Assembly (NCBI RefSeq): GCF_002441855.2 | Contig: NZ_CP029487.1 | Span: forward strand, 3,584,349-3,648,348 | DNA: 64,000 nt | Source: Eubacterium maltosivorans | Lineage (GTDB): Bacteria > Bacillota > Clostridia > Eubacteriales > Eubacteriaceae | Reading direction: 5' to 3' | Shown: positions 7,555 through 16,881 of the stretch, in pieces | Numbering within the stretch: position 1 is the first letter of the stretch | Layout of the letters: every line of letters starts with the position of its first letter | Made by a program: the position numbers and the translations under genes | The notes under the pieces: generated by a model | The model's input: the letters and a program-made list of their open reading frames with translations, nothing else | Told to the model about the DNA's origin: nothing | Database searches by the model: none

Positions 7555-8804
7555 TGGAAGATGCTGTTATGTTGAAATTTGAAGGCGTTCATACCGGCTA
7601 TGGCAGCAAAGAGGTGATTAAGGGCTTTACAGCAGAGATTCATAAGGGTGAGTTTGTCGGCCTTATCGGCTCGAACGGTACGGGCAAATCCACGCTGCTC
7701 AAATGCCTGTCGGGCCTTCTGCCCATTACCGGCGGCCGGATTGTGGTAAAGGGCAGGGATAACGCTGGTCTTAAGCAGCGTGAACGCTCTCAGATGGTGG
7801 CCGTCGTTCCCCAGTCCTTTGATATCGACTATGACTTTACGGTTGAGGATATTGTGCTCATGGGCAGGAACCCTTATCTGAGCTACAGGGACCGCGAGAG
7901 CGTCGAGGATTACCGGATTGTGGAGCAGGCTATGAAGATGACCAAAACCCTTGGCTTCAGAGGCCGTATGTTCAATGAGCTGAGCGGCGGTGAAAAGCAG
8001 CGTGTGATCATCGCGCGGGCCATTGCCCAGGAGCCGGACATTATTCTTTTGGATGAACCCACCTCCGCGCTGGATGTGCATCATCAGATCGAGGTTATGG
8101 AGCTGATTGACCAGCTTAATAAAAACGACCATATGACCGTTGTGGCCGTTCTGCACGATATTAATCTGGCGTCGCGCTACTGTGGGCGCCTGATCATGAT
8201 CCAGGGCGGCCGAGTGGTGGCAGACGGGCCGCCAGCGGACGTGGTCATTGAGCAAAATTTGAAACAGCTTTATAATATGAAGATGCTGGTGCGTGAGAAT
8301 GCGGTTTTTGAAAAACCGGAGATCGTACCCATCCGCGTGCTTGAGGGCGAGGAGGCCCGGAATCCGCTGCACATTCATGTGATCTGCGGCGGCAGCGGTG
8401 CTTCAAAGGTCATTGAGGAGCTGGACGACATGGGGCACCGGGTAACCGCTGGTGTCATCAATGAAGGCAGTGACGACTGGCTGGTCTGTAAATCGCTGAA
8501 CCTCGATATTGTGGAGGAACGGCCATTTACCACCATTTCCATGGAAAAGCAGCAGGAAAATTTAAAGCTGATGCAGGATGCCGACATTGTTTTGATTGCG
8601 GACGTGCCCTTTGGACTTGGCAATGTCAATAATCTGGAAGGCCTTGAAAAGCTGGACGCGGAGATTTATCTGCACGCGAACTGCCTTCATAATGATTTTA
8701 CCGAGGGCAGGCTGGAGGCCTGTCTGAATAAGATACGTGAAAAGAAAACAGTGGTCGAAATCGGAGACCACGATGCGTTTCTGGAAATGCTTCAGCAGCG
8801 CTAG
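7554..8804 (+). CDS. btuD: Cobalamin ABC transporter ATPase with extra C-terminal domain
   Basis: 416 aa; the family is usually ~250-270. Residues 1-260 form the ABC ATPase: Walker A GSNGTGKST, signature LSGGEKQRV, Walker B IILLDEPTSALD and the switch His in VLHDINLA. Residues ~265-416 are an added alpha/beta domain beginning HIHVICGGSGASKVIEEL, with VTAGVINEGSDD and IVLIADVPFG segments; it resembles a Rossmann-type sensor but its function is unknown. The GTG start at 7554 has AAAGGAGG 10 bases upstream and overlaps the btuC stop. Confidence 0.85.
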   Translation: MEDAVMLKFEGVHTGYGSKEVIKGFTAEIHKGEFVGLIGSNGTGKSTLLKCLSGLLPITGGRIVVKGRDNAGLKQRERSQMVAVVPQSFDIDYDFTVEDIVLMGRNPYLSYRDRESVEDYRIVEQAMKMTKTLGFRGRMFNELSGGEKQRVIIARAIAQEPDIILLDEPTSALDVHHQIEVMELIDQLNKNDHMTVVAVLHDINLASRYCGRLIMIQGGRVVADGPPADVVIEQNLKQLYNMKMLVRENAVFEKPEIVPIRVLEGEEARNPLHIHVICGGSGASKVIEELDDMGHRVTAGVINEGSDDWLVCKSLNLDIVEERPFTTISMEKQQENLKLMQDADIVLIADVPFGLGNVNNLEGLEKLDAEIYLHANCLHNDFTEGRLEACLNKIREKKTVVEIGDHDAFLEMLQQR

Positions 8805-8831
8805 AAATTGGGATACCTGGGAGATTGTGTT

Positions 8832-10220
8832 ATGAATACTTTTATGCTGGCGGGAGTCAGCAGTAATGTTGGGAAAACAACGGTAACCATGGGGGTGATG
8901 TCTGCCCTGTGCAAAAGAAATTGCGCGGTTGTACCTTTTAAAACCGGACCAGATTACATTGATCCGATGTTCCACACCTTTGTCACTGGAAAAAAATCCA
9001 CCAATCTGGACACCTGGATGGTGGATCGTGAGACCATCCGGTCCTTGTTTTATCACAAGCTGTCCGAGGATTCGGTGGCAGTGATCGAGGGTGTGATGGG
9101 ACTCTATGACGGACATGGACTAAAGACCGATGTAGGCAGCAGCGCTTATCTGTCAAAGGTGGTGGACGCGCCGGTATTTTTGATCATTGACGGCCGGGGA
9201 ATGTCCAAAAGCGCGGCGGCGATGGTAAAGGGCTATGTGGATTTTGACCCCGAAACCCGAATTGCCGGGGTGATCATCAATAAGATCGCTTCGGAATCCC
9301 ACTATCAGCTCTTAAAGGAAATGATTGAGACCTGTACAGGGGTGCCCTGTGTGGGGTATTTTCCGAACTGTCCAGATATCGTTATGAACAGTCGGCATCT
9401 CGGTCTCATCCCGGTGGATGAGCTTCAGGGACTTCGAGAGCAGGTGGAAAAAGCAGCGGCGCTGGCGGAGGAACATATTGACCTGGACAGGATGCTGGCG
9501 CTCAGCCGCAGAGAAGCCATACCGGAGGTTCAGAAGGATCCCTTTGACGCCTTTGCGGGGCGTTATGGCGATCTGACCATAGGGTTTGCAAAGGACAAAG
9601 CGTTTAGCTTTTATTATGAGGATAATTTTAACGCGCTCAGAAAGCTGGGCGTCCGGTTGGTGCCCTTCAGCCCCCTTGAGGATCGCGAGCTGCCAAAGGG
9701 TCTGGATGCTCTGTATATCGGCGGCGGTTTTCCCGAAATGTTCGGGCGAGACCTTGAGAAGAATCAGGGATTCAGGGAAAGCATTAAGGCTGCGTTAGAA
9801 AATGGTCTTCCCTGTTTTGCAGAATGCGGCGGCCTCATGTATCTGACAGAAAGCATGGAGATGCTTGACGGGGAAAAGTATCAGGCGGCAGGCTTTTTTA
9901 AGGCGGATACGAAGATGACCAAGCGCCTTCAGCGGTTTGGCTATATCGATATTGATACCGTGATCCACGGCATGCCCATACAGATTAAGGGGCATGAGTT
10001 CCATCACAGTCTGGTGCATGAGAAGGAGCCAATCCCCACGCGTTACCAGATCACGAAGGGAGAGCGGAAATGGACCTGCGGCTTCTGTCAGGGGAATACC
10101 CTTGCCGGGTACCCGCACATTCACTTCTACAGCAACCCGCAGTTTTTGCTGGCGCTCCTTGATAAAGCCGAAGAAATCAAAAGCTTGGAGGAACAGGACA
10201 GTGAGAACAGTAACGGTTAA
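8832..10220 (+). CDS. cbiA: Cobyrinate a,c-diamide synthase
   Basis: Glutamine- and ATP-dependent amidation of the a and c side chains of (cobalt) cobyrinic acid. 462 aa: N-terminal dethiobiotin-synthetase-like ATPase with P-loop GVSSNVGKTTVTMG, FKTGPDYIDP near residue 45, and a C-terminal class I glutaminase with nucleophile Cys in FAECGGLMYL (about C332). The ATG at 8832 follows GGGAG by 9 bases; an upstream TTG (8808) has no RBS. Confidence 0.92.
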   Translation: MNTFMLAGVSSNVGKTTVTMGVMSALCKRNCAVVPFKTGPDYIDPMFHTFVTGKKSTNLDTWMVDRETIRSLFYHKLSEDSVAVIEGVMGLYDGHGLKTDVGSSAYLSKVVDAPVFLIIDGRGMSKSAAAMVKGYVDFDPETRIAGVIINKIASESHYQLLKEMIETCTGVPCVGYFPNCPDIVMNSRHLGLIPVDELQGLREQVEKAAALAEEHIDLDRMLALSRREAIPEVQKDPFDAFAGRYGDLTIGFAKDKAFSFYYEDNFNALRKLGVRLVPFSPLEDRELPKGLDALYIGGGFPEMFGRDLEKNQGFRESIKAALENGLPCFAECGGLMYLTESMEMLDGEKYQAAGFFKADTKMTKRLQRFGYIDIDTVIHGMPIQIKGHEFHHSLVHEKEPIPTRYQITKGERKWTCGFCQGNTLAGYPHIHFYSNPQFLLALLDKAEEIKSLEEQDSENSNG

Positions 10221-11079
10221 ATCACCGGGTTCCTGCGGAGAATTTATCCAGGGAATCTACCAGGAACAGCCGTGCCTTGTATCCTGTCCCGTCGACCTCT
10301 ATTCCAATATCCGTATTGTGGAAGGACCGGCGACCCGTATGCTCGACACCAAAGCCGTTCAGATGCTTGATCTGATCTTCTCAGAATACAGCATACCAAG
10401 AGAGGAAAAGCATCATATAAACATCCAGATGTCCTCAGAAATTCCCATTGAAAAGGGAATGGCCAGCAGCACCGCAGACATTGCCGGGATTGCCAGGGGC
10501 CTGAGTGCCTACTATGATCTGGGCCTCAGCGACAAAACCATCGCAGAGCTCTGCGTGTTCATCGAGCCCACCGACAATATCATGTTTGAACGGCTGAATC
10601 TTTTCAACCATGTGTGCGGCGATGTGCTGATAAATTTTGAGGCACAGCTGGAAGCGCAGATATTGATTGTGGAATTCAAGGGAGCCGTCAACACCATGAA
10701 TTTTCATCGTCAGCAGGATGGCTACACACGTCAGGAGGTCGAGCGGTTTGAAACGGTACTGGACCTTTTTAAACAAGGGCTGCGGGATAAAAACCTCAGC
10801 ACCATTGGACACGCCTGTACCGAGAGCGCGCGGCTCAACCAGAAGATTTTATACAAGCCCCACCTTGAAGCACTGGTGGCCCTGTCTGAGGAATTTGGCG
10901 GACATGGGGTTATTACAGGCCACAGCGGCACAGTGATCGGCGTGCTGTACAGTGAGGAGACTTTTAACTACACTGCTTTTATGCAGCGATTTCTGAACGT
11001 TGTCCCTAAGAAGGACTACGACGCGCTGTTTTTGAAGAATATTATTCCCGGAGGCTTGAAAGTCTCCATCGAAAATTAA
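10201..11079 (+). CDS. pduX: L-threonine kinase (GHMP kinase, PduX type)
   Basis: Makes L-threonine-phosphate, the precursor of the aminopropanol linker of cobalamin; CobD at 34.9 kb decarboxylates it. 292 aa with SPGSCGEFIQG at the N-terminus and the GHMP ATP loop PIEKGMASSTADIAG (about residues 80-95). The start is GTG at 10201, with GGAGG 10 bases upstream, overlapping cbiA by 20 bases; no ATG fits. Confidence 0.85.
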   Translation: MRTVTVKSPGSCGEFIQGIYQEQPCLVSCPVDLYSNIRIVEGPATRMLDTKAVQMLDLIFSEYSIPREEKHHINIQMSSEIPIEKGMASSTADIAGIARGLSAYYDLGLSDKTIAELCVFIEPTDNIMFERLNLFNHVCGDVLINFEAQLEAQILIVEFKGAVNTMNFHRQQDGYTRQEVERFETVLDLFKQGLRDKNLSTIGHACTESARLNQKILYKPHLEALVALSEEFGGHGVITGHSGTVIGVLYSEETFNYTAFMQRFLNVVPKKDYDALFLKNIIPGGLKVSIEN

Positions 11080-11152
11080 GCCGAGGCCTTTCTTTTAGGC
11101 CACAGCCAGAGATGAAGCGGATTCACCGCACAAACAACGAAAGGAAAACTAA

Positions 11153-11794
11153 ATGACAGCTTATATCAACAACCCGAAAGAAATTGAAAAAAGAAGTTTT
11201 GAGATTATTACCGAGGAGCTTGGCGGAAAAACCTTTCCGCCGGAGATTGCAGATATTGTGAAGCGCGTGATTCACACCACCGCTGATTTTGAGTACGCCG
11301 ACCTGATTGAATTTAAAAACAACGCGGTTGAGAGCGGGCTCAAAGCCCTCGAGGCCGGTAAAAAGATCTATGCGGATACCAGCATGATCAAGGTTGCGGT
11401 TAACCGCAAAGCACTGGCAGACCATCAGCTTGAAATTGTCAACTATGTTCACGACGAGGATGTGGCAAAGGCCGCAAAGGAACGGGGCGTTACCCGTTCA
11501 ACGGTGGGCATGGAAAAGGCTTTGGATGACGATACAGTCGGTATTTTTGCCATTGGCAACGCGCCGACCGCGCTCTACAAGCTCATCGAATTTATCAAGG
11601 CAGGAAAAGCAAAGCCGGATTTAATTGTGGGTGCACCCATCGGCTTTGTGGGTGCGGCAGAATCCAAGGAAGCCCTTGACGAGCTGGACGCCCTGGAGGT
11701 TCCATACATTCGTATTAACGGCAGAAAGGGCGGAAGCCCAGTGGTTGCGGCGATTTTAAACGCCATGCTTTATAAATTAGGACGGGATTGGTAA
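11153..11794 (+). CDS. cbiC: Cobalt-precorrin-8X methylmutase
   Basis: Moves the C11 methyl to C12 to give cobyrinate. 213 aa, typical length, with the catalytic His in KRVIHTTADFEYADL (about residue 43) and the C-terminal GFVGAAESKEAL and RKGGSPVVAA motifs. A 73-base gap with a weak GGCCTTTC/TAGGCC hairpin separates it from pduX. Confidence 0.9.
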   Translation: MTAYINNPKEIEKRSFEIITEELGGKTFPPEIADIVKRVIHTTADFEYADLIEFKNNAVESGLKALEAGKKIYADTSMIKVAVNRKALADHQLEIVNYVHDEDVAKAAKERGVTRSTVGMEKALDDDTVGIFAIGNAPTALYKLIEFIKAGKAKPDLIVGAPIGFVGAAESKEALDELDALEVPYIRINGRKGGSPVVAAILNAMLYKLGRDW

Positions 11795-11802
11795 GAGGAA
11801 GA

Positions 11803-12525
11803 ATGAAAGGTATATTTTATGGTTTGGGCGTCGGCCCTGGAGATCCGGATTTACTGACAGTAAAGGCACACAAAATTCTGCAGTCGGCAGATGTGATCAT
11901 CACACCGACTAAAAAAATGGGGAAACCAAGCATCGCATATCGGATTGTGGAAAGCCACATTACGGATCACACGCGCGTGGTGGAGATGTCTTTCCCGATG
12001 ATTTCCTTAAGCGCAGAGCGCGAAACGCTGGAAAAGCAGTGGAAGGAAAACGCAGATGAGATTGAAAAAATTCTGGAAGAGGGAAAAAGCGTTGTCTTTT
12101 TAACCCTTGGCGACCCAATGGTATTCAGTACCTATTCCTATGTGATGGAATACCTTCTGGAGCGGGGTGTCGAGGTGGTAACTCTTTCCGGCGTACCGTC
12201 TTTCTGCAACCTGGCTGCGCAGATCAATGTTCCGCTGACCCAGGGAGAGGAATCACTGGGCATCGTGGCAATGACACAGCCCATTGAGGAAATACGGCAG
12301 ATTCTGGACGTGCACCGCAACATTGTTATTATGAAGGTGAGCGCAGACAACAAACGTCTGGCAGAGGAGCTGGAAAAACGCGGACTGGAAAATTCCTTTG
12401 TGCTGGTATCCAATATCGGTATGGAAACTCAGAGCATTATCCGCGATATTGAAGTGCTCAAGGGGGATATTCCATATCTTTCGACCCTGCTGATCAAAAA
12501 GGATTACGACATCACATTAGACTGA
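11803..12525 (+). CDS. cbiL: Cobalt-factor II C20-methyltransferase
   Basis: SAM-dependent tetrapyrrole methylase. 240 aa with the N-terminal GLGVGPGDPDLLTVKA loop and the LTLGDPMVFSTYSY and LSGVPSFCNLAA motifs of the CbiL/CobI branch. The ATG at 11803 has AGAGG 5 bases upstream; the TTG at 11788 overlaps cbiC and lacks an RBS. Confidence 0.9.
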   Translation: MKGIFYGLGVGPGDPDLLTVKAHKILQSADVIITPTKKMGKPSIAYRIVESHITDHTRVVEMSFPMISLSAERETLEKQWKENADEIEKILEEGKSVVFLTLGDPMVFSTYSYVMEYLLERGVEVVTLSGVPSFCNLAAQINVPLTQGEESLGIVAMTQPIEEIRQILDVHRNIVIMKVSADNKRLAEELEKRGLENSFVLVSNIGMETQSIIRDIEVLKGDIPYLSTLLIKKDYDITLD

Positions 12526-12552
12526 TGAGATTAAAAAGAAAATAAGAAGATA

Positions 12553-12644
12553 AAAAAAGGCTTTTTTCAGTGGATAGTGGATAGTTGATAGTTACAGAAA
12601 CTATCCACTGTCAATTATAAACTATCCACTAAAAAGCCTTTTTT
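12553..12644. repeat. Hairpin repeat element R2 (short form)
   Basis: One long hairpin inside the cbi operon between cbiL and cbiD. The outer arms AAAAAAGGCTTTTTT (12553-12567) and AAAAAGCCTTTTTT (12631-12644) enclose 7-mer arms GTGGATAGTGGATAG... (12570-12593) and the complementary 12599-12629. No inner hairpins. The T-run at the right end could make it a terminator or attenuator. Confidence 0.75.
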
Positions 12645-12656
12645 AGCGAGGATAAT

Positions 12657-13784
12657 ATGCTGGAAAAATATATAGAAAAAGGCGGTAAGAGGCTGCGCTA
12701 CGGCTATACTACGGGCTCCTGCGCCACAGCAGCGGCAAAGGGCGCGGTGTCCATGCTGTTGGGCGGTCAGAAGCTGGAGACCATCGGCATTGACACACCA
12801 AAGGGGTGGCCGCTGACCATTGAGCTGTTTGACTGTGAGATCGGTGATCACTGGGCCTCCTGCTCAGTGATCAAGGATGGCGGCGACGATCCGGATATTA
12901 CAAATGGCGTTAAAATTTTTGTGAAGGTGACCGAAAAGGCTGAGCCTGGCATTACTTTTAAAGGCGGCAGAGGCGTTGGGAAGGTTACCCTGAAAGGCCT
13001 GAGCCTGCCGGTGGGGGAACCGGCCATTAATCCGGTCCCGCGGGAGATGATCACCCGCGAAATCATGAAGGTTATGAAAGAGTACCAGGCGGAGGGCGGC
13101 TATGAGGTAGAGGTCTCCATACCGGATGGAGAGGTCCTTGCCAAACGGACCTTTAACCCGAAACTTGGGATTGTCGGCGGTCTGTCCGTCGTGGGGACCT
13201 CGGGCATTGTTGAGCCCATGAGCGAGGACGCCCTGAAGGAATCCATGCGGCTGGAGCTGTCCATGCTCAAAGCAAAAGGAATCGATGAGATCATCTTTGT
13301 TCCGGGAAATTACGGCAAGGATTTTGTGGAATCACTCCATCTGAACACTGAGGTGCTTGTGAAAACCAGCAATTTTATCGGCTTTATGCTTGAGGAAGCA
13401 GAGCGGATGGGCTTTAAAAAGATTCTCTTTGTCGGGCATTTGGGCAAGCTGGTAAAAGTGGCAGGCGGCCTGTTTAACACGCACAGCGCTGTGGCAGACG
13501 GGCGGATGGAAATTCTGGCGGCCCACTGTGCGCTTCTTGGCGGCAGCCAGGCAAGCGTCGAAAAAATTATGAACAGCACCACTACTGATGAGGCCGTAGA
13601 CTATCTGTTTGAGGAAAGGCTTCCAGGATATTTTGACCACCTGGCCGAAACGGTTAAAAAACGCTGCGAGGCAAAGGTTTATGATAATATCGAAATTGAG
13701 ACGATTATTTTCTCAAAGGCCCACGGCCTTTTGGGTGAAAGCGCTGGAGCAAAGGATATGGTGAAAGCACTATGCACAAATTAA
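12657..13784 (+). CDS. cbiD: Cobalt-precorrin-5B (C1)-methyltransferase
   Basis: Methylates C1 during ring contraction in the anaerobic pathway. 375 aa with the CbiD start RYGYTTGSCATAAAKGA, DGGDDPDITNG, GRGVGKVTLKGL and HLGKLVKVAGG motifs. RBS GCGAGG immediately follows repeat R2. Overlaps cbiE by 13 bases. Confidence 0.93.
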   Translation: MLEKYIEKGGKRLRYGYTTGSCATAAAKGAVSMLLGGQKLETIGIDTPKGWPLTIELFDCEIGDHWASCSVIKDGGDDPDITNGVKIFVKVTEKAEPGITFKGGRGVGKVTLKGLSLPVGEPAINPVPREMITREIMKVMKEYQAEGGYEVEVSIPDGEVLAKRTFNPKLGIVGGLSVVGTSGIVEPMSEDALKESMRLELSMLKAKGIDEIIFVPGNYGKDFVESLHLNTEVLVKTSNFIGFMLEEAERMGFKKILFVGHLGKLVKVAGGLFNTHSAVADGRMEILAAHCALLGGSQASVEKIMNSTTTDEAVDYLFEERLPGYFDHLAETVKKRCEAKVYDNIEIETIIFSKAHGLLGESAGAKDMVKALCTN

Positions 13785-14398
13785 AAGTAGTAAGCCTTGG
13801 CCCGGGGCACCCTGATTATATTCTTCCCATTGCTAAAAAGGAAATCGCCGCGGCAGAGGTTATTTTATGTGGGGAGCGGCATCTGGAAAGCTTTGATGCC
13901 ACAGGCAAGGAAGTCATGATTATCGGCAGAGGAACACCGCTGTCTGAGCTGATGCAGCGTGTGAAGGAATGTTATCCGGTCCGGAAGACAGCCATTGTCG
14001 TGTCAGGCGACTGCGGCTTTTACAGCCTTTTGACCTACACGAAGAAGAGAATTCCGTCAGAGGATATCGAAGCCATCCCGGGGATATCCTCCCTGCAGTA
14101 TCTCTTTGCTAAAATCGGCATGACCTGGCAGGACGCAGAAATGATGAGCCTGCATGGCAGGAATCAGGATTTACCGGGCCGGGCCGCAACAGGGAAAAAA
14201 ATTGGCATTCTGACGGATGGAGAACACAACACAGCCTACATTGCCAAAACGCTGAGGGAAAACGGTTATGGGGAAAAATTCCTCTATGTTGGGGAAGATC
14301 TCTCCTATTCAGATGAACGGATTACAAGATTAACAGTGGAGGAAGGCCTTAGCTTTAAAGAAAAGGGCATGGCCGTAGTGGTGATTGCAGATGAGTAG
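13772..14398 (+). CDS. cbiE: Cobalt-precorrin-7 (C5)-methyltransferase
   Basis: Tetrapyrrole methylase of 208 aa: VVSLGPGHPDYILP SAM loop at the N-terminus, VVSGDCGFYSLL and PGISSLQYLFAK motifs. CbiE methylates C5 while the partner CbiT, encoded next with an 8-base overlap, handles C15; many species fuse them as CobL, here they are separate. Confidence 0.9.
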   Translation: MHKLKVVSLGPGHPDYILPIAKKEIAAAEVILCGERHLESFDATGKEVMIIGRGTPLSELMQRVKECYPVRKTAIVVSGDCGFYSLLTYTKKRIPSEDIEAIPGISSLQYLFAKIGMTWQDAEMMSLHGRNQDLPGRAATGKKIGILTDGEHNTAYIAKTLRENGYGEKFLYVGEDLSYSDERITRLTVEEGLSFKEKGMAVVVIADE

Positions 14399-14969
14399 AG
14401 TAGCAGGCTATAAAGATGAAGATTACATCCGGGGCAAGGCCCCGATGACAAAGAGAGAGGTCCGGATTCTGACCATTTCTTTATTGGGTATCCAGGAAAA
14501 GGACATCGTGGTAGACATTGGCGCCGGCACTGGCGGCCTGACCATGGAGGCGGCTTACGCGGCAAAGAAGGGCAGAGTTTACGCTGTCGAAGCTAAGGAG
14601 GCAGCGCTGGAGCTTGAAAAGCAGAACATTGAGAAATTCGGCGCAGACAATGTGACCATCATTCCGGGAAAAGCGCCGGCAGTGCTTGAGGAAATTGAAG
14701 AAAAAGTGGATAAGGTGATTATTGGCGGTACCGGTGGACAGCTTGAGGAGATTTTTATCTGGTGCAAGGAACATCTAAACCCGGGCGGCAGACTGGTAGC
14801 CAATTTTGTCACCATGGAAAACGCATCTCTGGCAACAACCCTGATGCGCAAATACTTTACCGATGTAGACATGATCCAAGTGGGCGTCAGCCGGGGTGAG
14901 TTTATCGGCGGCCTCACCATGCTGAAAGCCTCCAACCCGATTTTTATTATTACTGGGAGTGTGGAGTGA
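14391..14969 (+). CDS. cbiT: Cobalt-precorrin-6B C15-methyltransferase (decarboxylating)
   Basis: 192-aa class I methyltransferase. GKAPMTKREVR near residue 20, SAM loop VVDIGAGTGGLTMEAA and IIGGTGGQLEEI are CbiT signatures. The ATG at 14391 overlaps the end of cbiE, indicating translational coupling. Last recognised corrin enzyme of this operon. Confidence 0.92.
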   Translation: MSRVAGYKDEDYIRGKAPMTKREVRILTISLLGIQEKDIVVDIGAGTGGLTMEAAYAAKKGRVYAVEAKEAALELEKQNIEKFGADNVTIIPGKAPAVLEEIEEKVDKVIIGGTGGQLEEIFIWCKEHLNPGGRLVANFVTMENASLATTLMRKYFTDVDMIQVGVSRGEFIGGLTMLKASNPIFIITGSVE

Positions 14970-14996
14970 AAATACGTTCCGGAAAGAGGGATTTTT

Positions 14997-15383
14997 ATGA
15001 AAAAGGAGCTGGGAATTGCGTATTGCGGCTTAGCGTGTTGTATCTGCGGCGAGTTGATGGACTGTCCAGGCTGCAGAGATAGTGGATGTAAGGATAAAGA
15101 AAGCTGTAAAAATTATAGATGCTGCCTGAAAAGAGGCCTTGACGGCTGCTGGGAATGCGAATCATTCCCCTGTAAAGATAGTATGCTAAAGGATAAGCGC
15201 ATAAGGGCCTTTTCGCAGTTCGTTAAAATCTACGGAAAAGAAAAACTGCTGGAATGTCTTGAGAGAAATGAGAAAGCGGGATTAGTCTATCATAAAGCCG
15301 GGAGCCTGGACGGTGACTATGACTTGCCGGAAAGCGAAGAAGGGATTATCGAGTTGATCTTGACAGGGGAAATAGAGGTGTAG
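14997..15383 (+). CDS. Cys-rich DUF3795 protein
   Basis: 128 aa with 16 Cys, mostly in the first 65 residues (CGLACCICGEL, CPGCRDSGC, CECESFPCK), the DUF3795 pattern of a likely metal- or cluster-binding protein. It starts 27 bases after cbiT with RBS AAAGAGGG, so it is probably transcribed with the cbi genes. Function unknown; a link to cobalt or B12 handling is only suggested by position. Confidence 0.75.
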   Translation: MKKELGIAYCGLACCICGELMDCPGCRDSGCKDKESCKNYRCCLKRGLDGCWECESFPCKDSMLKDKRIRAFSQFVKIYGKEKLLECLERNEKAGLVYHKAGSLDGDYDLPESEEGIIELILTGEIEV

Positions 15384-15464
15384 CGTGAACCATCAAAGTT
15401 TTTGATGCCGCAAATCGTAGTGCTTTTGCATAAATTTTAATACATAGGAACAAAAGAATTTATG

Positions 15465-15493
15465 TTTACGGTGAAGCGCCAAAATGGTATGAT
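15465..15493 (+). promoter_or_regulatory. Sigma-A promoter of paaK
   Basis: TTTACG, 17-base spacer, TATGAT with an extended TG (TGGTATGAT). Lies 75 bases before the paaK start. Confidence 0.6.
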
Positions 15494-15568
15494 ATAGTAA
15501 AGTATACAATATAATAAAGCATAGGGCAGCTGCCGTGTGCTCAGAATAACAGAGAGGAATTGAAAATT

Positions 15569-16870
15569 ATGGAGAATTATTTCCAGCCTGAAATCGAGTG
15601 TGCCTCACGGGAACAGATCCGGGCCTGGCAGGATGAACGTTTGGTTGAGACGGTTAAGCATGTTTATGAAAACGTCCCCTATTACAGAAATCTGATGGAA
15701 GAAAAAAATGTGACCCCAGACGATATTAAGGGTGTGGACGATTTACACAAGCTGCCGTTTTTAACAAAGGATGACCTGAGAGAGGCTTATCCTTACGGCC
15801 TTTTGGCAGAGCCGCTGGAAAACTGTGTGCGCATCCAGTCAACCAGCGGCACCACGGGGCGCCGGGTCGTCGCCTTTTATACCCAGGATGACATCGACCT
15901 GTGGGACGAATGCTGCGCCCGCGCCATTGTGGCGGCCGGAGGAACTAAGGAAGATGTGGTGCATGTTTCCTACGGCTACGGCCTGTTTACCGGAGGCCCC
16001 GGATTAAACGGCGGTTCCCACAAGGTGGGCTGTCTGACACTGCCGATGTCCTCAGGGAACACTGACCGCCAGATTCAGTTTATGCGGGATCTGGGCTCCA
16101 CGATTCTCTGCTGTACGCCATCCTATGCCGCTTTCCTGGGCGAAACAGTCTGTGAAATGGGGCTTCAGGATGAAATTAAGCTGAAAGCCGGTATCTTCGG
16201 CGCGGAAGCCTGGAGCGAGGAAATGCGCCAGGATATTCAGAATAAGCTTGGCATTAAGGCCTATGATATTTACGGGCTCACCGAAATATCAGGTCCGGGC
16301 GTATCCTTTGAATGCAGCGAGCAGACAGGCATGCACATCAATGAAGACCACTTTATCGCTGAAATCATCGACCCGAATACCGGCGAGGTACTGCCGGATG
16401 GCGAGAAAGGAGAGCTTGTATTCACCAGTATTACCAAAAAAGCCTTTCCGCTGCTCCGCTACCGTACCCGCGATATCTGTGTCCTGAGCCGCGAAAAATG
16501 CTCTTGCGGAAGAACCCATGTCAAGATGACCAAGCCCATGGGCCGCAGCGACGATATGCTCATTGTAAAGGGCGTTAACGTATTCCCATCCCAGATTGAG
16601 ACAGTGCTCTTAAACAAGGGATATCCGGCAAACTATCAGATCATTGTCAGCCGTGAAAACAACAGCGATAAGCTGGATGTCCAGGTTGAAATGACCCTTG
16701 AAATGTTCTCAGATAATCTGAGAGAAGTTTCTGCCAGAGAAAAAGAACTGGTGGACGCACTCAAAGCCATGCTCGGCATCTATGCTAATGTTCAGCTGGT
16801 TGCGCCGAAGTCCATTACCCGCAGCGAAGGCAAGGCAGTTCGCGTCATTGATAAACGTAATTTATATTAA
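15569..16870 (+). CDS. paaK: Phenylacetate-CoA ligase family enzyme
   Basis: ATP- and CoA-dependent activation of an aryl acid. 433 aa: AMP-binding loop IQSTSGTTGRRVV (about residue 90), YGYGLFTGGPGLNGG, DIYGLTEISGPGVSFEC and RYRTRDIC motifs of the PaaK family, plus the C-terminal MLIVKGVNVFPSQIE hinge. The ATG at 15569 follows AGAGAGGA. In clostridia this enzyme with an ACT gene often accompanies ferredoxin-dependent aromatic 2-oxoacid metabolism; the substrate (phenylacetate, indoleacetate) is inferred. Confidence 0.85.
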   Translation: MENYFQPEIECASREQIRAWQDERLVETVKHVYENVPYYRNLMEEKNVTPDDIKGVDDLHKLPFLTKDDLREAYPYGLLAEPLENCVRIQSTSGTTGRRVVAFYTQDDIDLWDECCARAIVAAGGTKEDVVHVSYGYGLFTGGPGLNGGSHKVGCLTLPMSSGNTDRQIQFMRDLGSTILCCTPSYAAFLGETVCEMGLQDEIKLKAGIFGAEAWSEEMRQDIQNKLGIKAYDIYGLTEISGPGVSFECSEQTGMHINEDHFIAEIIDPNTGEVLPDGEKGELVFTSITKKAFPLLRYRTRDICVLSREKCSCGRTHVKMTKPMGRSDDMLIVKGVNVFPSQIETVLLNKGYPANYQIIVSRENNSDKLDVQVEMTLEMFSDNLREVSAREKELVDALKAMLGIYANVQLVAPKSITRSEGKAVRVIDKRNLY

Positions 16871-16881
16871 ACGAGGTGTAA

